Of a DNA stretch of 23,368 nt, positions 13,236 to 21,256 are shown piece by piece. Within the stretch, counting starts at the first letter, position 1, and each line of letters opens with the position of its first letter. Source of the DNA: Actinomycetota bacterium (GTDB lineage: Bacteria; Actinomycetota; Actinomycetes; Streptosporangiales; Streptosporangiaceae); the NCBI GenBank assembly GCA_003168295.1, contig PMST01000319.1, positions 1,738 through 25,105 on the forward strand. The letters are read 5' to 3'. Position numbers and translations under genes: made by a program. The notes under the pieces are model-generated. The model did not search any database. It was not told where the DNA came from and worked only from the letters and a program-made list of their open reading frames with translations.

Positions 13236-14038
13236 CACGCGCTCCCGGGAACTGTCGATTGCGTTCCGGCGTATTCGTACCCCAGGTTGCGGACGTCAAG
13301 CGTCGTCTGCACCTTCATGGCCGGGTCGGTCTGCAGCGACACGTCGAGGATGTCAGCGGGGGGATTAGCCCCGGGATGAGCGGACTGCCAGATCCGCCAG
13401 GCCCGGTCGACGTTGGCGTGGTGGGCGAAGAAAACCGGGTCGTAGGCGGCGAAGTCGACCTCGCTCATGGTGCCGCCGACCCAGACGTGCAGGGTGTCGT
13501 GCACGGTCCAGATCCGCTGGCTGAAGTCGGTGTAGTTGTCGGCCTGCATGGCGTGGGCCCATTCCTGCTGATAAGGCGGTCCCGGCACCTCCGGGAACTC
13601 CCCGGGGTCGCGGGAAGTCTCGGTCGGCCAGCCGTCTTGATGGGCGGTGCCAAAGACCTTGATCTCCGCCTTCGCCAGCGGGTTGTCGGATCCGTCCACC
13701 TGCGCGACCGTGTAGGCCGCCGGGATCGTCGTCCCCTTCGTCCAGTCCCACCACGGCAGCGTCACGCCGGGCACCTGGGACTGCAGCGCCAGCTCGAGCC
13801 AGTACAGGTAGGCCCGGTGCCAGGGTAGGAAGAGCGGGTCGTGATGCTGGCACCAGCCGAGCGGCACGCCATGCCACCCGGCGAAGTATTCATAGCCGCG
13901 GTTATCGTTGAGCGCCATGGCGCCCTTGATGGCCCGGCGGAAGTCAGCGAGTTCCGTGGCACTGAGCGTGTCGATGTTCTGGCGGACCTTAAGCCGGACA
14001 GGCGCGGCATTGGGCGCTGGCCGTGCGGTAATAGTCAA
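13235..14038 (-). CDS. tyrosinase-family type 3 copper oxidase
   Basis: A 267-residue copper-domain protein. CuA ligands are likely His56 (AGWHG), His65 and His74 (CQHHDPLFLPWHR). CuB ligands are likely His180 and His184 (VHDTLHVWVGG) and His207 (DPVFFAHHANVDRAW). The family oxidises mono- or diphenols to quinones. Cys63-Gln64-His65 reproduces the Cys-x-His arrangement that forms a thioether bond in fungal tyrosinase, whereas Streptomyces MelC2 lacks such a Cys. There is no signal peptide and no MelC1-type caddie. The start is a TTG at 14038 with a G-rich site (GGTGGGGA) 5 nt upstream, and no usable ATG occurs before residue 41. The next gene, coupled by a one-base overlap, encodes what looks like the missing C-terminal domain. 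The upstream regulator gene ends 90 nt away on the same strand. Confidence 0.9.
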   Translation of the reverse strand: MTITARPAPNAAPVRLKVRQNIDTLSATELADFRRAIKGAMALNDNRGYEYFAGWHGVPLGWCQHHDPLFLPWHRAYLYWLELALQSQVPGVTLPWWDWTKGTTIPAAYTVAQVDGSDNPLAKAEIKVFGTAHQDGWPTETSRDPGEFPEVPGPPYQQEWAHAMQADNYTDFSQRIWTVHDTLHVWVGGTMSEVDFAAYDPVFFAHHANVDRAWRIWQSAHPGANPPADILDVSLQTDPAMKVQTTLDVRNLGYEYAGTQSTVPGSA

Positions 14039-14128
14039 TCTGTCCCCACCCCTTAGAACCCGTCGCGACCCCTTCGTCGTGGAAACTTAGCCTAGCTCTG
14101 ACGTTCCGCTGTGGTGCCAGGAAACAGC

Positions 14129-16087
14129 TCACCGGATTCCCAGCGCCAGCTCGTTCGCCAGGCCCGACTGCACCGAGGCCACGGCACGGAACGCCTCCCT
14201 GAGATAGGACCGGGCCAGCGGGTTCAGCGTCTTGGGGTCGATGAAGTCATCAGGTTCCTCGCCGCGCCGCAGTTGTTCTACCTGATGATCAAGGCGCAGC
14301 GAGAAGATGAAGTCGAAGGCCTCCATCAACGTGCGCGCCTGCGCACTTTCCAGCGTCCCGGCCGACTCGGCCGCCCGCAGCCGCTCCATGGTCGAGGCAC
14401 TCGCCAGACCGGCGGCCATCCCGGCCCAGCGGGCCAGGTCGACGATCGGGATCAGCCCGCCGTGCTTGATGTCGAGCTGTCCCCGGCGCTCGCCCGAATG
14501 CTCGACGACGAAATCGCGCAGGAACCCGGTAGGGGGCCGGAACGACAGGGCGAACCGGGCCAGCAGGCGCAGCAACTCCGGCCCGGGCCGGGCCCGCGCC
14601 TCCCACAGCCCGTCCACGGCCCAGACCCCGCGACCCCCGGGACCCCCGGGACCTGCAGGACCGGTGCTCCAGACCGGACGGTTGTCGGTGATCACCGACA
14701 CCAGGATCAGCGCCTGCTCCTGGGTCGGATCCTGGGCCAGGCTCCGCGCGACCGCGCGCCAGGAGGCCAGCGACCGCGCGAACAGCGGGCTGGCTGCGCT
14801 CGCGCCGTTGGCATCGGGCCGGATACCGCACGCCCGCAGGCCGTCCTCCACCGTGCGGGCCACCCGGGCCAGGTACCGGCGGACCTCAGGATCAGCCGCG
14901 GAGTCCCGCCAGGCAAGCGCGCTGTCGACGTCGGAGGAGGGCATCACCTCCCGCCGCGCCAGGCTGCCGAGCGCGAACCAGGTGAACGGCGCCGGCGGAT
15001 CGCCGGCCTCCTGGACCGCCAGATCGACCAGCCGCCGGGTCAGAGCGTCAAGCACGACCGAACGGACCGCCGCCACGTGCTCGGCCGGCGCTCGCGCGTC
15101 GTGCAGCGAGATGATCACCGGGTTCAGGCCGGCCGCGGTGGCCGCCAGCTCCGCCGGGCTCGCCGCCAGGTCGATCGCGCGGCGCAGCAGAAACGGCCTG
15201 CGCGCCTCCGCCGCCACCAGGTCGCCATCGTCGATCACGCCGAGGACCTGGCCGGCCGGGGAAAGCACCGGGATGTGATGCACCCCGCGCTCGAGCATGT
15301 CGAGCAGGACGTCGCCGCCCAGGCGGTCGGCGCTCACGGTGTAGGCCGGGTCGGTCATGATGGCCGAGACCGGCGCATCCGGGCTGAGGCCCGGCGCGAT
15401 CACCCGGGAACGCAGGTCGCGATCGGTCACGATCCCGAACCGGGCTTGCCCACCGGTACCGGTGCGGACCAACACGGCGCTCGCGCCCTCGGCGGTCATC
15501 CGTTTCGCCGCCTCGCGGATCGGCTCGCTGCCGCGGCACAGCAGCGGCGCCATCCGGATCAGCGTCGCGGCGCGCTGCTCCAGCGGGTCGGACCCAGCGG
15601 CCCCAGCCTCAGGCGACACGGCGACCCCGGTCCGGGCCACGATCGACCGCGCGACAAACCGGAGCACGTCCGGCCGCGCGAGCAGCGGCCGGACGACGTC
15701 CGCGGGGATGCGATAGCAGACGGTGTCCTCGCCCGCCCGGGCCTCGAACCCGGTCGGCAGCCCGGAGATCATCGATGCGTGCCCGAACAGTTCGCCTGGG
15801 CCGAGCCGGTCGAGTATCCGCCCGTCATGGCGGATCTCGACCGAGCCGGACCGGACCATCCACAGGTACTCGACCGGCCCCGCGCCCTGCGAGAAGATCG
15901 TCTTTCCGGCGGGGCTGACCTCCGTCTGGGTCACGGCGGCGACCCTGGCCAGCTCGTCCGGCTCGACCGTGTCGAACGGCGGGTGCGAGCCGAGGAAACC
16001 GGCGACGTCCCCCCGGGGGTCAGGTGAGTTCGTCGCCGACACCGGCCGTCGCGAGGGTGGTATCGGCCCGGTGCTCGGCCAGGACAC
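14129..16087 (-). CDS. cNMP-binding/CBS-pair/DUF294 nucleotidyltransferase-like regulator
   Basis: A 652-residue soluble multi-domain protein. Residues 30-150 form a cyclic-nucleotide-binding-like domain (IFSQGAGPVEYLWMVRSGSVEI, GPGELFGHASMI). Residues 180-300 hold two CBS motifs (FGIVTDRDLR and LGVIDDGDLV), which usually bind adenine nucleotides. Residues 325-480 carry the DUF294 nucleotidyltransferase-like motif GS(374-375)-x2-R-x-E-x4-SD-x-D, with Asp386 and Asp388. The rest is the helical DUF294 C-terminal part, interrupted by a Gly/Pro-rich GPAGPGGPGG stretch near 14632-14660. The family resembles GlnD/GlnE-type modifiers, so it may nucleotidylate a partner, but this is unproven. The GTG at 16087 has GGGAG 4 nt upstream and overlaps the permease gene by 68 nt. 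A GTG at 16042 is an alternative. Permease control is the natural guess. Confidence 0.85.
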   Translation of the reverse strand: MSWPSTGPIPPSRRPVSATNSPDPRGDVAGFLGSHPPFDTVEPDELARVAAVTQTEVSPAGKTIFSQGAGPVEYLWMVRSGSVEIRHDGRILDRLGPGELFGHASMISGLPTGFEARAGEDTVCYRIPADVVRPLLARPDVLRFVARSIVARTGVAVSPEAGAAGSDPLEQRAATLIRMAPLLCRGSEPIREAAKRMTAEGASAVLVRTGTGGQARFGIVTDRDLRSRVIAPGLSPDAPVSAIMTDPAYTVSADRLGGDVLLDMLERGVHHIPVLSPAGQVLGVIDDGDLVAAEARRPFLLRRAIDLAASPAELAATAAGLNPVIISLHDARAPAEHVAAVRSVVLDALTRRLVDLAVQEAGDPPAPFTWFALGSLARREVMPSSDVDSALAWRDSAADPEVRRYLARVARTVEDGLRACGIRPDANGASAASPLFARSLASWRAVARSLAQDPTQEQALILVSVITDNRPVWSTGPAGPGGPGGRGVWAVDGLWEARARPGPELLRLLARFALSFRPPTGFLRDFVVEHSGERRGQLDIKHGGLIPIVDLARWAGMAAGLASASTMERLRAAESAGTLESAQARTLMEAFDFIFSLRLDHQVEQLRRGEEPDDFIDPKTLNPLARSYLREAFRAVASVQSGLANELALGIR

Positions 16088-17573
16088 TCGTCTCCCGGCC
16101 CTGGTGCTTCACCAGGTAGTAGATCACGCCGACGAGGCCGAGCCCGCCGGTGAAGGTGAACGCCCCCCACTGGAAGTACCAGGCGCCGCCGCCGTACACG
16201 GCCGGACGCGGCCAGGCCAGGTTGATCATGACGCCGACTTGGAAGACGACGGCCAGCAGGTTGACCACCAGCCCCCACCGGCCCAGCGAGAAGTACGGGC
16301 CGTGCTCGGCCGACGGCCACCGGCCGCGGAGCCGCGCGATAAGCAGCGGCCCGGTGACGCACAGGTAGGCCAGGTAGAACATGATGATCGCGACCGAGGT
16401 GAGCACGAAGAACGCTCGCTGGTTGCCGACGTTCAGGACGAGCAGGAGGAGGGTGAGCACTCCGATGACAATGGAGGGGACCAGCGGCGTCTTGGACCGG
16501 CCGTGCACCCGGGCGATGGCCGAGGCGAATGGCAGCCGCCCGTCACGGCCCATCGTGAAGATCATCCGGATGCCCCCGGTGTGCACGGCCAGTGCGCACA
16601 CGGTGATCGCGATCAGCGAGTCCACCAGGAACACGTCGCCCGTGGTGCCGCCGAGCGTCGACTTGACCAGGTAGGGCAGCCCGGAGGTGCCGAGCTGGGG
16701 GGCGTGGATGTTGGGTACCGACATCTCACCGAACAAGATGACAAGCAGACCCGCGATCCCGGCGGCGGTCAGCGCCCGGATGATCGCGGGCGGCGCGTGC
16801 TTGCGCGGGTCCACGGTCTCCTCGGCCAGCGACCCGGCGGTGTCGAACCCGTACATCACGTAGGCGCTCATCAGCCCGGCGACCAGGAAGGCACCGAAGT
16901 AACCCCACGGATAACCCTTGCCGGTGCCGAACGTGTCGAAGATGACGCCCGGGCCCCGGCGGATGTGCACGGCCAGCAAGATGATCAGCACCGAGACGCC
17001 GATCAGCTCGGCCATGACGCCGAAGTTGTTGATCCGCGCCATCAGCTTGACGCCGATCATGTTGATGATGGTGGTGAAGACCACCAGGCCCGCGGCCAGC
17101 AGCAGGGCGTTCTTGGCGCCCCCGGGCGTCGCGACCTCGCCGATGTCGGACCTGCTGCCGATGATCTCGAAGGCGGCCGAGATCTGCGGGGCCACGACCT
17201 GGTAGGCGACCGCCACCGCGGCGAGCGTGACGATCGATCCCACGCTCAGGATCCAGCCGCCGAAAAAGGAGGTGAAGGGCCGGGCGATCTGCTTGGACCA
17301 CTGGTAGACCGAACCCGCCAGCGGGTACTGCCCGGCCAGCTCGGCGAAGCACAGCGCGACCAGCATCTGGCCGGCGAACACGGCGGGCCAGGTCCAGATG
17401 AACGCCGGCCCGCCGGAGCCGAAGCCGAAGAAGAACAGCTCGAACACCCCGGTCATGATCGAGATGTAGCTGAACCCCGCGGCGAACGAGGAGAACAGGC
17501 CTAGCGAGCGATCAAGTTCCTGCTTATAACCGAATTTGGCGAGCTCATCGGAGTCCGTGCCCGGCATGGCCAT
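16020..17573 (-). CDS. APC-superfamily amino acid permease
   Basis: A 517-residue, 12-helix transporter. FGYKQELDRSLGLFSSFAAGFSYIS at the N-terminus, then FAELAGQYPLAGSVYQWSK, is typical of the amino acid/choline (GABA permease-like) branch of the APC superfamily (2.A.3). YGFDTAGSLAEETVDPRKHAP in the middle and MGRDGRLPFA later are further family markers. It is probably a cytoplasmic-membrane importer of an amino acid, GABA or a polyamine. The start is an ATG at 17573, with a second ATG two codons on. GGAGAAGGG lies upstream, somewhat far. Its 3' end overlaps the start of the cNMP/CBS/DUF294 gene by up to 68 nt, which argues for one transcript and a functional link. It is divergent from the MFS gene. 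The substrate is not determinable from sequence alone. Confidence 0.9.
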   Translation of the reverse strand: MAMPGTDSDELAKFGYKQELDRSLGLFSSFAAGFSYISIMTGVFELFFFGFGSGGPAFIWTWPAVFAGQMLVALCFAELAGQYPLAGSVYQWSKQIARPFTSFFGGWILSVGSIVTLAAVAVAYQVVAPQISAAFEIIGSRSDIGEVATPGGAKNALLLAAGLVVFTTIINMIGVKLMARINNFGVMAELIGVSVLIILLAVHIRRGPGVIFDTFGTGKGYPWGYFGAFLVAGLMSAYVMYGFDTAGSLAEETVDPRKHAPPAIIRALTAAGIAGLLVILFGEMSVPNIHAPQLGTSGLPYLVKSTLGGTTGDVFLVDSLIAITVCALAVHTGGIRMIFTMGRDGRLPFASAIARVHGRSKTPLVPSIVIGVLTLLLLVLNVGNQRAFFVLTSVAIIMFYLAYLCVTGPLLIARLRGRWPSAEHGPYFSLGRWGLVVNLLAVVFQVGVMINLAWPRPAVYGGGAWYFQWGAFTFTGGLGLVGVIYYLVKHQGRETSVLAEHRADTTLATAGVGDELT

Positions 17574-17716
17574 GGTTCACATACCCTTCTCCGGCGATAT
17601 CCCACGATTTCCCGGCGGTACACCACGATGACACTCTGGGAATCGCGCGTCAACGCAGGTGAGGCACCCAATTTGACCGCCCGGCGACGCGGAACCTGCG
17701 AACGGGAACAGTAGCG

Positions 17717-17737
17717 CCAGGCCCCGCGGGGGCCTGG
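17717..17737. repeat. GC-rich hairpin in the APC/MFS divergent region
   Basis: CCAGGCCCC (17717-17725) pairs perfectly with GGGGCCTGG (17729-17737) around a 3-nt loop, 38 nt before the MFS ATG. It could fold in the MFS 5' leader. TTGACC near 17673 might be a -35, but I see no matching -10. Confidence 0.5.
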
Positions 17738-17775
17738 ATTGGCGGGTTCCCAGGCTGGTGCGTTTGGATGGAGCG

Positions 17776-19011
17776 ATGAGCGAGCCGCGTCAGTCAGTTC
17801 TTCCGGGTCCTGGCGCGGCCGGCCGCCCTGGCCGCGGCGCCGATGTGCTCAGCCTCGGCAGCTTCGTGGCCCTGGGTCTGCCTGACGGCATGCTCGGCAC
17901 CGCCTGGCCGTCGATGCGCGTCACCTTCGGCGCGCCGGTCGGTGATCTCGGCCTGATCCTGCTTCTCGCCACGGCAGGATCGGTCCTGGTCACCGCGTTC
18001 GTCGGCCGGCTCATCCGGCGACTGGGCGTAGCCGCCCTGCTGACCGTCGCCGGGCTGACCGCCGCCGCGGGCTACGCCGGCTTCGCCTTGGCCCCCGGGC
18101 TTTGGCTCGTGCTGGCCGTGGCCGTCCTGACCGGCGCGGCGGCCGGCATGATGGACGGCGGCCTGAACACGGCGGTGGCCCTGACCGGCCGGCAGCGGCT
18201 GCTGAACCTCCTGCACGGCGCCTACGGTATCGGCACGGCGCTCGGTCCGCTGGTCATCACCGCGGCTATCCTTACTGGCTCCTGGCGGCCTGCCTACGCG
18301 GCCCTGGTCATCCTGGACCTGGTCGTGGCCGGCTTCTGGCTGCGCCAGCGGCAGCGCTACGGCCCGCCCGTGGCGCCGGACGGGTCGGCGGCCGCCGCGG
18401 CGCCGGACCCGGCCGCCGGATGGTCCCGGCGCCGGTACCGCGCGGTGGTGGCCGCGGGCATGGGCGTCTTCTTCGTCTACACCGGGCTTGAGGTCGGCGC
18501 CGGGCAGTGGGAGGCGAGTTTCTGCCGCGGCCACCTGAACCTGTCGGCCGGGGTCACCGGCCTGGCCACCTTCGGCTACTGGGGCGCGCTGACCGCCGTG
18601 CGGATCGGCCTGGCCCTGGCGCCCCGCCCGGTACCGCCGCAGGCCGTGGTGCGGTGGGGCAGCGCGGTCGCCGTGCTTGGCGCCGCCGCTATCTGGTGGC
18701 AGCCCGGCACCGTGGTGACCGTGATCGGCTTCGTCGTGCTCGGCGGCGCCCTGGCCGGTGTCTTCCCCGCCCTGATCTCGCTGACCCCGGTCCGCCTCGG
18801 CGAGCGCAGCGCCGGGCACGTCATCGCCTGGCAGGTGGGCGCGGCCGCCGCCGGGGGAGCGGGCCTGTCCGCCCTCATCGGCCTGCTCATCGGCGCCACC
18901 AGCCTGGCCGTCCTCGGCCCGGCGGTCACCGCTCTGGCGGTAATCCTCGTCGTCGCCGAGCTGATCCTCACCTGGCTCGCCCCCATTGCGCGGCCCGCAC
19001 GCACGTCGTAG
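17776..19011 (+). CDS. major facilitator superfamily transporter
   Basis: A 411-residue protein with about 12 hydrophobic helices in two halves, joined by a hydrophilic Ala/Pro-rich linker around residues 200-220. The first half reads FVALGLPDGMLGTAWPSMR, then FVGRLIRRLGVAALLTVAGL, a motif A-like G-x3-R-R-x-G loop. GMMDGGLNTAVAL and LLHGAYGIGTALGPL are typical of the FucP/NarK-like or drug/sugar MFS branch. The second half starts with YRAVVAAGMGVFFVYTGLEVGAGQW. I chose the ATG at 17776 because GGATGGAG is just upstream. A GTG at 17758 is an in-frame alternative. It appears to be a single-gene unit ending at the bidirectional terminator. Substrate and direction cannot be told. Confidence 0.88.
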   Translation: MSEPRQSVLPGPGAAGRPGRGADVLSLGSFVALGLPDGMLGTAWPSMRVTFGAPVGDLGLILLLATAGSVLVTAFVGRLIRRLGVAALLTVAGLTAAAGYAGFALAPGLWLVLAVAVLTGAAAGMMDGGLNTAVALTGRQRLLNLLHGAYGIGTALGPLVITAAILTGSWRPAYAALVILDLVVAGFWLRQRQRYGPPVAPDGSAAAAAPDPAAGWSRRRYRAVVAAGMGVFFVYTGLEVGAGQWEASFCRGHLNLSAGVTGLATFGYWGALTAVRIGLALAPRPVPPQAVVRWGSAVAVLGAAAIWWQPGTVVTVIGFVVLGGALAGVFPALISLTPVRLGERSAGHVIAWQVGAAAAGGAGLSALIGLLIGATSLAVLGPAVTALAVILVVAELILTWLAPIARPARTS

Positions 19012-19023
19012 CCGCCTCATCAC

Positions 19024-19065
19024 CGTGGATCGGAGCCTCCCTGATCAGGGAGGCTCCGATCCACG
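19024..19065. terminator. perfect 42-nt palindrome, bidirectional terminator
   Basis: The two 21-nt halves meet at 19044/19045 (CTGA|TCAG) and are exactly complementary without a mismatch. The outer ends read CGTGGATCGG and CCGATCCACG. It starts 12 nt after the MFS stop and ends 16 nt before the glycosidase stop, which fits one shared terminator for two convergent genes. There is no T-tract on either side. Confidence 0.85.
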
Positions 19066-19081
19066 ATCCTTGTGCCCAGGC

Positions 19082-21256
19082 TCAGCTGGCCGATTCGGCG
19101 TGGGTCAGCTGGACGGTGACGGAGGTAACGGTCGTGCCCAGCGTGACCGTCCCGGTCTTCTCGTTGACCGTGCCCGCACTGGCGTGCGCGATGTTGTTCA
19201 CGAAAGCCGGCAGCTGGAACAGCACCGGGCCGGCTGGCTGATCGCCGGTCAGCGTCAGCGTTACCGCGTTACCGCTGGTCCGGACCGAGAGCCCAAGGTG
19301 CCGCCCGTCGGTGGTCGGGAAGTTCGCCAGGCTGATGACCTGCCCGCTGCTGACCCAGGAGTCCGGCACGCCTCGGCCCACGATCAGGCTGCCGTCGGAC
19401 CGCTGGGCGGCCAGCGAGTCGAGCAGCACCATGTTGGCGTTGGCCATGCCCCAGGCGTGCGGCGACGAGCCGTTGCCGGCTTCGGGGTGGGTGCCGGTCC
19501 AGGGCGAACCGGGGTTCGGGAACTGCTGGCTCTCCCACCAGGAGTACGGTCCGCTCTGGCCGTCCGCGACCATGAACTGGTAGGACAAGATGCCCTGGTC
19601 CCGGTAGTCGTTGCTGGCCAGGCCCCATTCGCCGTAGCCGGCGTTGTAGGCGGTGCTCCAGTATTGCGTCGGATACCCGCCGAACGTATCTGGCGGCAGC
19701 TTCCCGGCCAGCCGGGCGAATCCGTAGGAGTACGTGGCGTCGATCAGCGAGATCCCGGGCCCGCTCTGCGGCGCGCCGAACAGGTAGCCGTCCCAGGCCC
19801 ACCGGCCGAACAGGAACGGTGCCGCCCAGTTGGCGTCCTCGGCGTTGACACAGCGGTTGTCGGTGTTCGGCTCGGTCATCGAGCAGGGCAGGTAGTTCAG
19901 GTGACTAGCCGAGATGGTCGCGTCCAGCGTCTTGTTGGTCGCCGCCAGCAGGTGAGAATACTGTGACGCGGCCCAGGTCGCCTGGCTGGTGTTGCCGACC
20001 TGCTGGGCCAGCCAGTGGTAAGCCCACAGGCCCATCAGCGCCTCGTAGTTGTCGATCGTCCAGTAGCCGTTGGCGTCGATGTCGTTGGTCTCTTCCATGA
20101 TCCCGCCGGGCCCGGTGCGGTCGGTGGCGATCAGGTGCGCGGTGTCCTCGATGCTCGGCTCGGTCGCGCCCGCAGACCCCTCGGTGTCGAAGTTGGCCTT
20201 GACGAAGCTGAGGTCGCCGGTCTTCAGCAGGTAGATGGCCCACACCCAGGGATAGGTCCACACCCCGTCGTCATACTGCGTCTGGGTGCCGATCACGTAC
20301 CGTGCCCGGTCGAGCAGCCCGTGCGCGTTGCTGGTGTAGCCCTGGGTGAACAGGTTGGCCAGGATGCCGATGACGTCGTGGCTGAATTCCTTGTCGTAGC
20401 CGTTGGCGCCGGTCTTGAGCTCATCGCCGGAACGGATGATCTGGGTGTAGATGAAGCCCGTCTTGTAGGCGTTGATCAGGCTGGCGTCGGGCAGCTGGGT
20501 GATCTGCGCGATCCCGGCCAGCTGGCCGTTCCAGTACGACCGCATGTGCGCGAAGTGCTGGTCGAACCCGCCCGCCGCCACGATGGCACTCGACGACGGG
20601 TACGCGTAGCTGCCCCCGAACGTGTCCGACGGCACCGCGTAGTCGTGGTTCACCGTGCTGTGCGCCGGCACCGCGTCCGGCGCCGAGTTCAGCGGGATCA
20701 GCCCGGCCGAGGCCTGCGGGTCGATGCTGACCGTGCTGGCCGTGGGGTTGGTCACGGAAACCCGGCTGTAGATGATCACGTAGGCGTTCCCGCCGATGGT
20801 CACGTCGTCGCCGAAGTTGGTGATCGAGATCGTGGCGCCGCTCCGGTGGAACGTCGTCACCAGCGCGGGCAGGTAACCGTCGGCGTTCGTCCAGGTGGTC
20901 GGGCTGTCGTCGTAGACGCCGTAGCCGTACGTGGTGCCGGTCACGGCCGCCGTGCTGGCGCTGCCCGGCCCCCCGTCCGGCCCGCTGGTGTCCACCCAGA
21001 AGCTGCCGCCCAGGCACGCCACCACCCCCTGGCTGTTGCCCGCCCACCCGATCACGCTGGCGTCGCCGAAGGTGCCGTACACGCTCTGGCTGCCGGCCGG
21101 GCCGTTGGGGGTGCAGCTATACGGGGGTGCCGTCGCCGCCGCGGCCGTCGCCGCGGTCGCCGCCCCGCCGGCCAGCGCCAGCGCGGCGACGAGCACCAAG
21201 ATGCCGCGCAGCCGCGCGGAAAGCCGGTAGAAGGAATGTGCCGACGCCTTTGTCAT
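19082..21256 (-). CDS. secreted six-hairpin glycosidase-like protein
   Basis: A 724-residue protein with a Sec signal: a basic SFYRLSARLRG start, then LVLVAALALAGGAATAA, with cleavage likely near residue 40. Residues 45-240 look like an N-terminal beta-sandwich domain. The middle (about 270-600) has the spaced aromatic helices of an (alpha/alpha)6-barrel: GVWTYPWVWAIYLLKTGD, IMEETNDIDANGYWTIDNYEALMG, AEDANWAAPFLFGRWAWDGYLF and NAGYGEWGLASNDYRDQGI. The C-terminal 120 residues form another beta domain. This layout fits GH15- or GH65-like six-hairpin enzymes acting on extracellular glycans, and Glu/Asp in MEETND are possible catalytic residues. I cannot assign a GH family. GGAGG lies 4 nt before the ATG. 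It ends at the shared palindromic terminator. Confidence 0.72.
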   Translation of the reverse strand: MTKASAHSFYRLSARLRGILVLVAALALAGGAATAATAAAATAPPYSCTPNGPAGSQSVYGTFGDASVIGWAGNSQGVVACLGGSFWVDTSGPDGGPGSASTAAVTGTTYGYGVYDDSPTTWTNADGYLPALVTTFHRSGATISITNFGDDVTIGGNAYVIIYSRVSVTNPTASTVSIDPQASAGLIPLNSAPDAVPAHSTVNHDYAVPSDTFGGSYAYPSSSAIVAAGGFDQHFAHMRSYWNGQLAGIAQITQLPDASLINAYKTGFIYTQIIRSGDELKTGANGYDKEFSHDVIGILANLFTQGYTSNAHGLLDRARYVIGTQTQYDDGVWTYPWVWAIYLLKTGDLSFVKANFDTEGSAGATEPSIEDTAHLIATDRTGPGGIMEETNDIDANGYWTIDNYEALMGLWAYHWLAQQVGNTSQATWAASQYSHLLAATNKTLDATISASHLNYLPCSMTEPNTDNRCVNAEDANWAAPFLFGRWAWDGYLFGAPQSGPGISLIDATYSYGFARLAGKLPPDTFGGYPTQYWSTAYNAGYGEWGLASNDYRDQGILSYQFMVADGQSGPYSWWESQQFPNPGSPWTGTHPEAGNGSSPHAWGMANANMVLLDSLAAQRSDGSLIVGRGVPDSWVSSGQVISLANFPTTDGRHLGLSVRTSGNAVTLTLTGDQPAGPVLFQLPAFVNNIAHASAGTVNEKTGTVTLGTTVTSVTVQLTHAESAS

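Noticed and set aside
13235..14038. Classical MelC2 tyrosinase with a MelC1 copper chaperone
   Set aside because: The neighbouring small protein has no MelC1-like signal peptide or sequence, is encoded downstream and looks like a C-terminal beta domain instead.
14111..16027. A 638-codon open frame on the plus strand
   Set aside because: It lies entirely antisense to the cNMP/CBS/DUF294 gene. Its product is Arg/Gly/Gln/His-rich without domains, as expected from a mirror of high-GC codons.
15723..17504. A 593-codon open frame on the plus strand
   Set aside because: It is antisense to the APC permease and regulator genes. The composition (His/Asp/Gln/Gly-rich, no motifs) is a reading-frame shadow.
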